From Cytophagaceae bacterium ABcell3 (lineage in GTDB: Bacteria > Bacteroidota > Bacteroidia > Cytophagales > Cytophagaceae), in contig CP133159.1 in the NCBI GenBank assembly GCA_030913385.1, positions 4,691,001-4,755,000 of the forward strand: 64,000 nt of DNA. The letters run 5' to 3'. Both the position numbers and the translations under genes were made by a program. Under the pieces are notes generated by a model. That model did not search any database. It was not told the origin of the DNA and saw nothing but the letters and a program-made list of their open reading frames with translations. Numbering within the stretch: the stretch's first letter is position 1; each line of letters begins with the position of its first letter. Positions 44,892-52,121 of the stretch are shown here, one piece after another.

Positions 44892-45257
44892 ATGAGTTTA
44901 GCCAACAATATCAAGCGATTAAGAGAAGAAAGAGGCGTTTTACAAAAACAGTTAGCTACAGAAATAGGCTTGGGGATCTCTCATTACAATAAAATTGAGA
45001 ATGGACAAAGAGAAGCTTCTGTAGAGATTCTGGATAAGCTTGCCAAGTTTTACGGTATTACCATTGATCAGATTGTTCACATGGGTAAATCCGTACCTAA
45101 AGAAGTAACAGTAGAAGACAAAACAGCTTCCGAACAATTAAGACTGCTTTCCGAACTCGATGAAAAAGAAAAATCAATCATCTATAGTATGATTGATTGT
45201 ATGCTGACAAAAAAGAAGTTTAAGGATTTCTTTAACAATAATGTAGCTGCCCTATAA
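44892..45257 (+). CDS. XRE-family helix-turn-helix regulator, 121 aa
   Basis: HTH segment VLQKQLATEIGLGISHYNKIENGQ and C-terminal motif LRLLSELDEKEKSIIYSMID ... KKFKDFFNNNVAAL, paralogous to the protein at 32090. Complete, with its own promoter and a strong terminator. It converges on the lipoprotein gene of T4, so antisense transcription could reach the module if the terminator leaks. Confidence 0.85.
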   Translation: MSLANNIKRLREERGVLQKQLATEIGLGISHYNKIENGQREASVEILDKLAKFYGITIDQIVHMGKSVPKEVTVEDKTASEQLRLLSELDEKEKSIIYSMIDCMLTKKKFKDFFNNNVAAL

Positions 45258-45287
45258 ACGAAAGCCCGGATCACCGGGCTTTCGTTT
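45256..45287. terminator. Bidirectional terminator between XRE gene and T4 lipoprotein gene
   Basis: A 14-bp stem (AAACGAAAGCCCGG with CCGGGCTTTCGTTT, loop ATCA) has T-rich sequence on the plus side and the complementary A-rich stretch on the other. It overlaps the XRE stop codon and lies 4 bases from the end of the lipoprotein gene, serving both converging transcripts. Confidence 0.85.
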
Positions 45288-45291
45288 TATT

Positions 45292-45933
45292 TTAATATCT
45301 TGGATGAGCAATTTTAAAACTATCCTGACCAAAAACGTCCTTCGCTATTTTTGATATTATTTGTTGTTCTTCAATTGCTATAACCTCTGGATAGACTTGA
45401 TCATCATAAGATGGACGATTGTCGGAAATAAAAACACTATATTCTTTTGTACTAATATCTGGTAGCCTTTTTATCTTATCAACTAATGCTTGCTTTTCCT
45501 TGTCCCATTTATTTAATCTTTTAATATACTCAATGGGATATTTTTTAAAATTATCTCGATCAATTTTCCTGATATTTAAAGAGTCAATTATTCTTTCATA
45601 ATCTCTTATTAATATTTTACTAAGAGAATCATTTAATTGATGTGTTTCGAGCATTCTCTTGTCTGACCATTTTGACTGAATTTCAATAAACACCTGCAAT
45701 ATATTTTCAGGTTCATTCATTGATCTGATTGGACTGACAGCTGGAACAAACCATACAGAATCTTTACTCTTCAAGATAATTGCAGAATCAAGTTTACTTA
45801 CTTCCCAAGATGAAGGAACAAGAGATTTAATTTTTATATACACCTCTTCACTTCTTGATTCCTTGTGCATTTGCTTCCTACCAATACAACCAAAAAGAAT
45901 TAGAAAACCAAGAATATATATATTACCAATCAT
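45292..45933 (-). CDS. Lipoprotein, putative immunity to T4, 213 aa
   Basis: The N-terminus MIGNIYILGFLILFGCIGRK has a lipobox (LFGC, Cys16). The mature part is charged and helical in the middle (HQLNDSLSKILIRDYERIID) with a C-terminal domain containing VFISDNRPSYDDQVYPEV; not recognised. It overlaps the T4 tip remnant by 4 bases, so the pair is intact even though the tip is not. Confidence 0.65.
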   Translation of the reverse strand: MIGNIYILGFLILFGCIGRKQMHKESRSEEVYIKIKSLVPSSWEVSKLDSAIILKSKDSVWFVPAVSPIRSMNEPENILQVFIEIQSKWSDKRMLETHQLNDSLSKILIRDYERIIDSLNIRKIDRDNFKKYPIEYIKRLNKWDKEKQALVDKIKRLPDISTKEYSVFISDNRPSYDDQVYPEVIAIEEQQIISKIAKDVFGQDSFKIAHPRY

Positions 45934-46238
45934 CGTTTAAATGTTGAAAATTCTACTTGTTTTAAGAAATATGGTTTTGTACTATGCGGAGCAGCTGTCT
46001 CCAACAATTGTTGAAATGAAACTATTCCGAAAGGGTGAGCTGAATATTGATCCGGTCCAACCTTAACAACATTTTCGTTTCTCCAAGCTTCGTCATCTAT
46101 TTCACCAGCTGTGGATATAGCTACCCGGCTTCCTATAGGTGCTACCTCAAGTAATCTTTCAGGGGATGCAGTCACAGGGACAGCCATTCCTGTATAAGGA
46201 GGTAAGTTTTTATAAAACACCCCTTGACTTGAGGTCAT
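45930..46238 (-). pseudogene. Tip remnant T4
   Basis: 102 codons (GVFYKNLPPYTGMAVPVTAS ... FLKQVEFSTFKR). The preceding RHS relic is in another frame, so the tip is disconnected. The sequence VGPDQYSAHPFGIVSFQQLL is not assigned to a toxin family. The exported partner suggests a target outside the cytoplasm. Confidence 0.55.
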
Positions 46239-46316
46239 TGGCCACTATCGGCTTGTTACCCGCATACTGGTACGGTGTATAGAACGGATAGTCCCCCGCC
46301 AGCGGATTCACGTCCT
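46239..46316 (-). pseudogene. RHS relic of module T4
   Basis: Encodes LEDVNPLAGDYPFYTPYQYA and GNKPIVAN, the end of a core like that of T14, out of frame with the tip remnant and overlapping the 3' end of the T3 immunity gene. Confidence 0.6.
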
Positions 46317-47393
46317 CCAGCCCGGTAACGACTTAAGAATGTTTTCTTCCAAAAAACTGAGATAACTTTTAGAGGAAGTGCTCAACTGATCCATGTAAAA
46401 AAAAGCATGTTTTTTCATCTTCTCCCCAATACCTTCTGGATGCACAATTTGAATTTTTTTATCGTTAACTTTTACATATTCTCTAAAGTATTTTAATTTA
46501 TTATTTTGAGGATTACCTCTTTCATATGTTCTATCTAATGCTGCAAATCGGGATAAACCTATACATTCATTAAAAAATAAAGGATTACCTAATATTCCTA
46601 AACTTAAAATATCTTCATGAAATCGGTAGATATATTCATCCTTCTTTGTGGCTTTTTTAAAGTCATTATTAATCAAAATCAGATTAAAATACTCCGGAAA
46701 TCCCAAATCTCCTCTCTCATATTTTCTTTTGAGCAAAGCTTCATCGTATTCAAATCCGAAGTAAACACTACCATTCAAAGGCTTCATAAAACGAACCATT
46801 TTTTTAGTACTGAACTCTTCAAGAAAAACAAATTCAGAGAAAAAGAGCTTAAGTAAATCTCTCAGATATTTCAACCAATCATTGACATTAATTATATCTC
46901 CAATCTCTTTATATTTTTCTAATTCATAAATAGAAATTTCGATATCTAAAAAGCATGGGAAATCAGAGATTGCTTCATACCATTCACAGTTGTCCGCTTT
47001 TTTCCAAAACTCATCCTCACAGTTGTAACTTAAATCCCTAACCTTATTCACATAATCATAGTAACGAGGGGTATAATAAACATCAGTGGGTAAACCATCT
47101 GGATCCCTGAACATAATTTCATTATTAAAAAAAGAAGGTTGCATATATGAAAATGAATTCCTTAACTGAAGTCCGAAATTATTTGAATCTTCAAATAAGT
47201 AATCAATTTCCTTGACTGTCGTATTATAATCTATAGTGAAGGGGTCTTTTTTGGCACAAAAAATTGCAAATAAAATTCTGTTTGGAGTCTCAAAATTTGT
47301 TTTAATAAAGCTCATGCACTGTTCTTTAAAAGTATATTTACTTCCTTTCAAATTTTTCTCAAACTCCATTCTAAAATTTTCTTCAAGCTTCAT
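46308..47393 (-). CDS. Putative immunity protein of tip T3, 361 aa
   Basis: Large unrecognised cytoplasmic protein (MKLEENFRMEFEKNLKGSKY), no signal or membrane segment. The last codons (LPGWRT) lie in RHS relic DNA, so its native end may be lost. It follows T3 after 76 bases, a wider gap than elsewhere. A cytoplasmic location fits the nuclease-like T3 tip. Confidence 0.55.
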   Translation of the reverse strand: MKLEENFRMEFEKNLKGSKYTFKEQCMSFIKTNFETPNRILFAIFCAKKDPFTIDYNTTVKEIDYLFEDSNNFGLQLRNSFSYMQPSFFNNEIMFRDPDGLPTDVYYTPRYYDYVNKVRDLSYNCEDEFWKKADNCEWYEAISDFPCFLDIEISIYELEKYKEIGDIINVNDWLKYLRDLLKLFFSEFVFLEEFSTKKMVRFMKPLNGSVYFGFEYDEALLKRKYERGDLGFPEYFNLILINNDFKKATKKDEYIYRFHEDILSLGILGNPLFFNECIGLSRFAALDRTYERGNPQNNKLKYFREYVKVNDKKIQIVHPEGIGEKMKKHAFFYMDQLSTSSKSYLSFLEENILKSLPGWRT

Positions 47394-47469
47394 TTAACAA
47401 TAATCACTTAATCTTTAACAAAAATACAAGTAAAATAAAAAGAATTATTTCGCTGCCTTCAATATATTA

Positions 47470-49410
47470 TTAAGGTATAGGAACAGGAATGATCCTACTT
47501 CTAACAACATAATAAGCTACAATAGCAATTGCAGCTAAACTAACTAATATCATTTTTTTATCAATATCAGGATCAGCCCAATATCTGTTTTCAGGTACAA
47601 GTTGAGGTGTATGCTTTCTTTCTGTTTCAGGCGCTACTACAGGTTGGGTTTGTGGATCTTTGTTTCCATCTTTTGCATACCATAGTATAGCACCGTTATT
47701 TGCATCAGGTATCATAAACATAAATGATTGTTTAGTCTTTGGGTCTGTAAGTATAATACCATTGGGAAGAGGAGCTGGCGCTCCACCTTTTTGTCCAGTT
47801 TTGTATTTATCTGTCCCATAAGCTTCATTTAAAGCAGTAACGTAATCTTTTGCCTCTTTCGCAGCAAGAACAGCAGAAGGCCCCATACCTGGCTTTAATT
47901 CCCAAACTCCTGCAACCGCCCCTTTTTCATAAACTATATCTGGACGGCTCCTATCATCAGGTGCATTTACTGCCTTATTAGGCCTCCAAAATCTAGAATC
48001 CTCTCTTTTTTCAATATGCTCACTTAATGCTCTGTGGGCAGCTCTTCCCTGAGCCATTTCGTTTGGCCCGGCAGTTTTAATATTATCTTCATTAAGTGCA
48101 TCAGAAGAAATAATACCTCGTGCTTCTGGCAATTTTAATTTTGTGCCTATTTGTAACTTCTTGTCATTTTTAGGATCAAGGTTATTAGCATTTCTTAACT
48201 CCTCTGTAGATACTCCATACTTTTGAGCAATTTCTGATAAAGTATCTCCAGCCACTACAGTATGAATCTTTGGTTCTTTTGCTCCTGCATCTGTGGTTTG
48301 TGTACTATCCCCTCCATCACCACTTTGCGGAGAGGGCTCTGTGCTTCCGGTTTCTGCTCCGTCTATATCTGTATGATTGATAGGCTTATTGTCTGCATAA
48401 GCAAAAGGAGATAGATGAGCATATTTAGGAGCCAGCGGATCCACACTCACAAACCTGCACGTCCAGGCATTGTAGTACCTCATACCGTAGTAGTACAGCC
48501 CGCTTTCCTCGTCCTTTTCCTTCCCACAGAACCTGTAGCGCTTTTTTCCATAGCTCCCGAAGGAGGTTTCCCCAAAGGGCGTGTATTCCTCTCTGCTTAC
48601 TAACGTACCGTTGCTGTCAACTTGTATACAACTGCTGCCCAGATGGTCTTCGAGGTTGTACTTAATAGCAGGGGTGATGTCACCCATGGCATCGCCAAGG
48701 CGTATGGTGGCTATGCGGCTCTGGTCGTCCATGATGTGCAGGGTGTTCTGCTCTGTGGTACTGCCACCGTACTGCCCTATTATCCACTGGCCTATTTCCA
48801 AATCCGGTATCGCTGTACCCTGGTCATATACACCAATAGTCCACTGGCCTATCTCCAGGTTCGGGATGGCATAGGCAGCGGCACTGATGCTTTCCCTGGT
48901 ATGCTCAAATATCCCGTCTATGTAGGTAGTGCTTTTATAAGAACCGTCCTGCTTTTGCACCAGCTTTTTTATGCGGTTGCCGCCACTGTCATACAGATAA
49001 AAGGCATTGAGACTTGGTTCTCCCTCACCTGCCTGTATGCGGAAGGACTTCAGCCGGTCTGCGTAGTCCCATGCAAAATGCCGGGACTCTCCTTCTCTTA
49101 TGATATTGCCGTTTACATCATGTATAAAGCCATAGGCCGTCTGCCCTATGGTAATGTCTTCTAATATATTCTTTTCAGGGGAATATTGAAAGCTTCTGGT
49201 GAAGTTTCCGCCGGTGGCTATGTGCTGCAGTCCCTGAATGTTGCCCATCTTGTCATAGCTGTAATGTTGGGTATATCCGCGTGTCAGCGTGGGGTCATGG
49301 CTCCTATAGGTATCGTCCCAGGGCTCTGTGGCGGTGGTGGCTGTTTCCCTGCCGGTGGCGGAGAGCAGCCGGTAGAGGGCATCGATCAGATAACGGATAA
49401 TTCGCTTCAA
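47470..49410 (-). CDS. Orphan RHS module T3: LysM linker and PD-(D/E)XK-like nuclease tip
   Basis: 646 residues. RHS repeats start at ALYRLLSATGRE, fused to a truncated upstream gene. The core is complete and ends NHTDIDGAETG. A LysM domain follows (HTVVAGDTLSEIAQKYGVST ... LQIGTKLKL). The tip has GRAAHRALSEHI, RPDIVYEKGAVAGVWELKPG and AKEAKDYVTALNEAY, i.e. a D...ExK arrangement typical of PD-(D/E)XK nucleases. A single hydrophobic helix (ILVSLAAIAIVAYYVV) lies close to the C-terminus, which is unusual for a nuclease payload. Apart from lacking the front half it is one of the best-preserved modules. Confidence 0.7.
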   Translation of the reverse strand: MKRIIRYLIDALYRLLSATGRETATTATEPWDDTYRSHDPTLTRGYTQHYSYDKMGNIQGLQHIATGGNFTRSFQYSPEKNILEDITIGQTAYGFIHDVNGNIIREGESRHFAWDYADRLKSFRIQAGEGEPSLNAFYLYDSGGNRIKKLVQKQDGSYKSTTYIDGIFEHTRESISAAAYAIPNLEIGQWTIGVYDQGTAIPDLEIGQWIIGQYGGSTTEQNTLHIMDDQSRIATIRLGDAMGDITPAIKYNLEDHLGSSCIQVDSNGTLVSREEYTPFGETSFGSYGKKRYRFCGKEKDEESGLYYYGMRYYNAWTCRFVSVDPLAPKYAHLSPFAYADNKPINHTDIDGAETGSTEPSPQSGDGGDSTQTTDAGAKEPKIHTVVAGDTLSEIAQKYGVSTEELRNANNLDPKNDKKLQIGTKLKLPEARGIISSDALNEDNIKTAGPNEMAQGRAAHRALSEHIEKREDSRFWRPNKAVNAPDDRSRPDIVYEKGAVAGVWELKPGMGPSAVLAAKEAKDYVTALNEAYGTDKYKTGQKGGAPAPLPNGIILTDPKTKQSFMFMIPDANNGAILWYAKDGNKDPQTQPVVAPETERKHTPQLVPENRYWADPDIDKKMILVSLAAIAIVAYYVVRSRIIPVPIP

Positions 49411-49723
49411 AAAAGATTATGCGGTCTTCTTCCATATTTCCAAAAAATAATAGTCTAAAATAGCCTTTGCTTATATGAAATAAATGGTCTTTAAAATCAT
49501 ATACCATAATTCTAAAGAGACCATTTTCATAATAAGGTAGTAGTAGAGCTTTATTATCCTCTGATAATTTTGGAGGGCCAGAAAACAACCCAATATTATG
49601 ACCATCCATAAACAAAGAACCTACTAAAGGACCATGCATCCCAAACTTTTCTTCTAAATCCCTATACTCTATAGCTAAATCTTTAAATATATATTTGTCG
49701 GCAAAATTATTCGCTGTTTCCAT
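49386..49723 (-). pseudogene. 3'-truncated small gene fused to T3
   Basis: About 112 native codons (METANNFADKYIFKDLAIEY ... IIFFEANYPLS) are followed directly by RHS DNA in another frame, adding a nonsense tail of 27 codons. The position behind the T2 tip suggests a second immunity or adaptor gene of T2. Cytoplasmic, beta-rich, not recognised. Confidence 0.6.
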
Positions 49724-49740
49724 TCATAAATTATTTGGCA

Positions 49741-49938
49741 TTATTTAATACCAATCTCTTTTAATATTTTATTAATGGAAGGTTCATCAACGTTAATTTC
49801 TTTTAATATAGCAATAACCCTTTCCTTATTTTTCTGTTTTTTTGCAGACTCAAATTCTTTATATAAACCACTTGCGAACAATCTTTCATTAACGGTCATT
49901 CCTGCAAAACTCATAATCAATAAATTTAAAATCCCCAA
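49741..49938 (-). CDS. Small protein, putative immunity to T2, 65 aa
   Basis: The sequence from MTVNERLFASGLYKEF onward has the form of small helical proteins found behind polymorphic toxins. The ATG at 49938 overlaps the T2 stop by 13 bases; internal starts at 49914 and 49896 are possible. Cytoplasmic, highly charged C-terminal half (KKQKNKERVIAILKEI). Confidence 0.6.
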   Translation of the reverse strand: MGILNLLIMSFAGMTVNERLFASGLYKEFESAKKQKNKERVIAILKEINVDEPSINKILKEIGIK

Positions 49939-50525
49939 TAACTTTTGAAATTCCCAGGCCTGTTCATATAATTATACATATTCACCTTGTTGGGATTTAT
50001 TAATAATTCTGGCAAACCTCCTGCATTACCATCAAGAGGCAATGCTCTTCTGAATAAACTAATGTCTTTTATTTGAGCACTTCCTTTAATATAAGATGTA
50101 CCCCAATTACCACTCGGTAATCCTGCATAATTCCTATACATGTTTGTTGGCATTAATTTAGGATTTACAAAAGTCCAAGAGTAACCATTAATCCTGGAAG
50201 CCCCCCCGTAAACTCTATAAACAGGTATGCTCATATTTCCTAAAGAACTGCTTAAAGAAGTTGTAGGCCCTCTTCTAAACAACAACCCACTTCCTACTGA
50301 GGCAGTAGTCCCGGCAGCAACATTACCCCACTGCCTGCTTGTCATATTAGGTGCATTCATAATCAGACTCTCAGCATTAGCGATATCAGTATTTACCCGA
50401 TTTACAAAAGCATTTTCATTAGAAGCACCTAAAGCACCACCTACCAAACCCAATCCCCATTCAAAACTGGATTGAAGGCTACTAATGGCATCGGTCACTA
50501 GTTGAATTTTTCTGCTCCCAACCAA
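49926..50525 (-). CDS. Tip T2, frameshifted from its RHS part
   Basis: 199 codons from a TTG. The body has a small hydrophobic region (GLGLVGGALGAS) and a C-terminal domain with IPVYRVYGGASRINGYSWTF, YRNYAGLPSGNW and RALPLDGNAGGLPELLI. The RVYGG...GxSWT and LPLDGNAGGLPE pattern is familiar from many Rhs tips; an ADP-ribosyltransferase-like or RES-like fold is conceivable but unproven. The upstream RHS linker (MKEFGW) is in a different frame, so the tip is disconnected. Confidence 0.6.
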   Translation of the reverse strand: MVGSRKIQLVTDAISSLQSSFEWGLGLVGGALGASNENAFVNRVNTDIANAESLIMNAPNMTSRQWGNVAAGTTASVGSGLLFRRGPTTSLSSSLGNMSIPVYRVYGGASRINGYSWTFVNPKLMPTNMYRNYAGLPSGNWGTSYIKGSAQIKDISLFRRALPLDGNAGGLPELLINPNKVNMYNYMNRPGNFKSYWGF

Positions 50526-50735
50526 ATTCCTTCATAGACCGCTCTAAAGTACCATCTCCTTTTCCTAAACCAAGTTCTTCTCCAGATTCTGTATGAACCC
50601 ATGTACCTTTTGCCATATTATCATTTCCACTATCCCCTCCACCTCCTTGATCAGATGCGGGTTCATCCTGTAACCCCGAAGGATCTATCCTATTAATGGG
50701 GTTATTACTGGCATAATGATAGGATGTGAGGTGAA
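50526..50735 (-). pseudogene. RHS relic and linker of module T2
   Basis: Encodes LTSYHYASNNPINRIDPSGL and a linker with GTLERSMKEFGW, the same core/linker type as T18 (KTLKEFGW). It has no upstream RHS repeats. The frame is lost where the tip begins. Confidence 0.6.
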
Positions 50736-50793
50736 GCGAGTATTATTATTCTTCCCTTTGTCTGTAGCTGAAGCGGCTCATTCTTTCTTATTC

Positions 50794-51330
50794 TTATTCT
50801 TCTTTTACTATAACCTCACAGCCATATTTCACTGCAAGCTCTTCATATTTGTTTACTATCTCTGGTATCGGATAACAAGGATTGAACCAGAACAAAAACA
50901 TACCATCGGAACAAAACATTACTTCATCTTTAAATGAAGGTAAGCCTCCTCCATAAGCATGAGCATTAACAAGTTCTTGCATACGTTCTTTAGCTAAATA
51001 AGGCACAGTTGTAATCCACATTAATTCTCTATTAAACTCTTCGTCATAAATAAAGTCAAGTAGCCATTTTGAAAACTTGCTCACTTTAGATACCCAAAAC
51101 TTATCTTCTCTACCTTCTAAGTATTGATAAGCTTCTGTTGGTATTTCATCATAAATAGAAGATTCTAACGGATTATTTATAAGTATACTTCCTTCCTTAC
51201 TTAAAAAAGCATACTCTAATACTTCTTTTACTATAGGTTGCCATGCATCTCCTTCCACATTACTATGCTTCCAAGGAAGAGTAAAATTTATAGCATTGAA
51301 CTTTTTGAGTATTTTGATTTCTAATGCCAT
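50794..51330 (-). CDS. Putative immunity protein of tip T1, 178 aa
   Basis: Unrecognised cytoplasmic alpha/beta protein (MALEIKILKKFNAINFTLPW). No signal peptide. The ATG lies 3 bases beyond the stop of the T1 tip remnant. Immunity is inferred from position. Confidence 0.6.
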   Translation of the reverse strand: MALEIKILKKFNAINFTLPWKHSNVEGDAWQPIVKEVLEYAFLSKEGSILINNPLESSIYDEIPTEAYQYLEGREDKFWVSKVSKFSKWLLDFIYDEEFNRELMWITTVPYLAKERMQELVNAHAYGGGLPSFKDEVMFCSDGMFLFWFNPCYPIPEIVNKYEELAVKYGCEVIVKEE

Positions 51331-51333
51331 AAC

Positions 51334-51545
51334 TTACCACCCGAATAAGTGATCACTAAAAGATTCTACAGCTTTTCCTCCATAATAAGAGCCTGCAATA
51401 CCGCCAGCAATTCCTCCTAATATAGACCCAACTGCCCCATACCGGCAGCAGTACCGAGAGCAGGTACAACAGAACCAGGTCGTCCATGATATGCAAAATA
51501 TTCTGCTCTATCACGGCCTCTCCATAAATCCCAATCTCCCATTCC
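51334..51545 (-). pseudogene. Module T1: RHS relic and tip tail
   Basis: 51475-51545 encodes an older, diverged RHS segment (MGEWEIGIYGEAVIEQNILH) with only one copy of the short repeat found in other cores. 51334-51435 encodes the last tip residues GAVGSILGGIAGGIAGSYYG to SDHLFGW and a stop. The Gly-rich hydrophobic tail suggests a membrane-inserting segment. Most of the module has been deleted. Confidence 0.55.
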
Positions 51546-51552
51546 CCTACTT

Positions 51553-52116
51553 CTAGTGGTTATTAACACCAATCCCTTTGACTTGAACTATTTCAACGAT
51601 TTCAAAATCTATTTGAAAATGAGGAGATGGAGGAGATATGATATGAGTATATTGTCTTATTTCTTTGATAAAAGATTGAGCATCCTCAACACATGAAAAC
51701 AAATAATTATTATTAAGTTTTTTAATAAATGTTTCGTATAGGGTTTCAAAACCTTCAACTTTTTTTCTTAACCAAAAATGAATCATAGAAGATTCATTAC
51801 TTGCAACAGCTTCATAACCAAGTTTTTTATACAATATATTTTCAGGTATCTCTTCCTTAATACCTTTCACAAGTATCAGCTCAAAAGGCTCTGTTGACAA
51901 TTTTGTAAAACTATCTGCTATTTCAATCAAATCAGACACTTGAATCTGTTTACTATCGGATGAAAGAAGTTTCACATACAAGTTTTCTAAAAAATCAATT
52001 TTCGAATTTTCTTTGAATTTCGATTCGGGAATTTCATTTCTGCAAACCCCTCGATAAGTATCGCTTATTTTAAACTCTTCCTTTTTAAAGGGAAGCCCTA
52101 GTATCTTATATTCCAT
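51553..52116 (-). CDS. Putative immunity protein of the head gene tip T0, 187 aa
   Basis: Unrecognised cytoplasmic protein (MEYKILGLPFKKEEFKISDT). Its ATG is 5 bases beyond the stop of the 2422-aa toxin. It is the immunity candidate for the payload now installed in the complete Tc gene, so it should be the one expressed with the operon. Confidence 0.6.
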   Translation of the reverse strand: MEYKILGLPFKKEEFKISDTYRGVCRNEIPESKFKENSKIDFLENLYVKLLSSDSKQIQVSDLIEIADSFTKLSTEPFELILVKGIKEEIPENILYKKLGYEAVASNESSMIHFWLRKKVEGFETLYETFIKKLNNNYLFSCVEDAQSFIKEIRQYTHIISPPSPHFQIDFEIVEIVQVKGIGVNNH

Positions 52117-52121
52117 AAACT

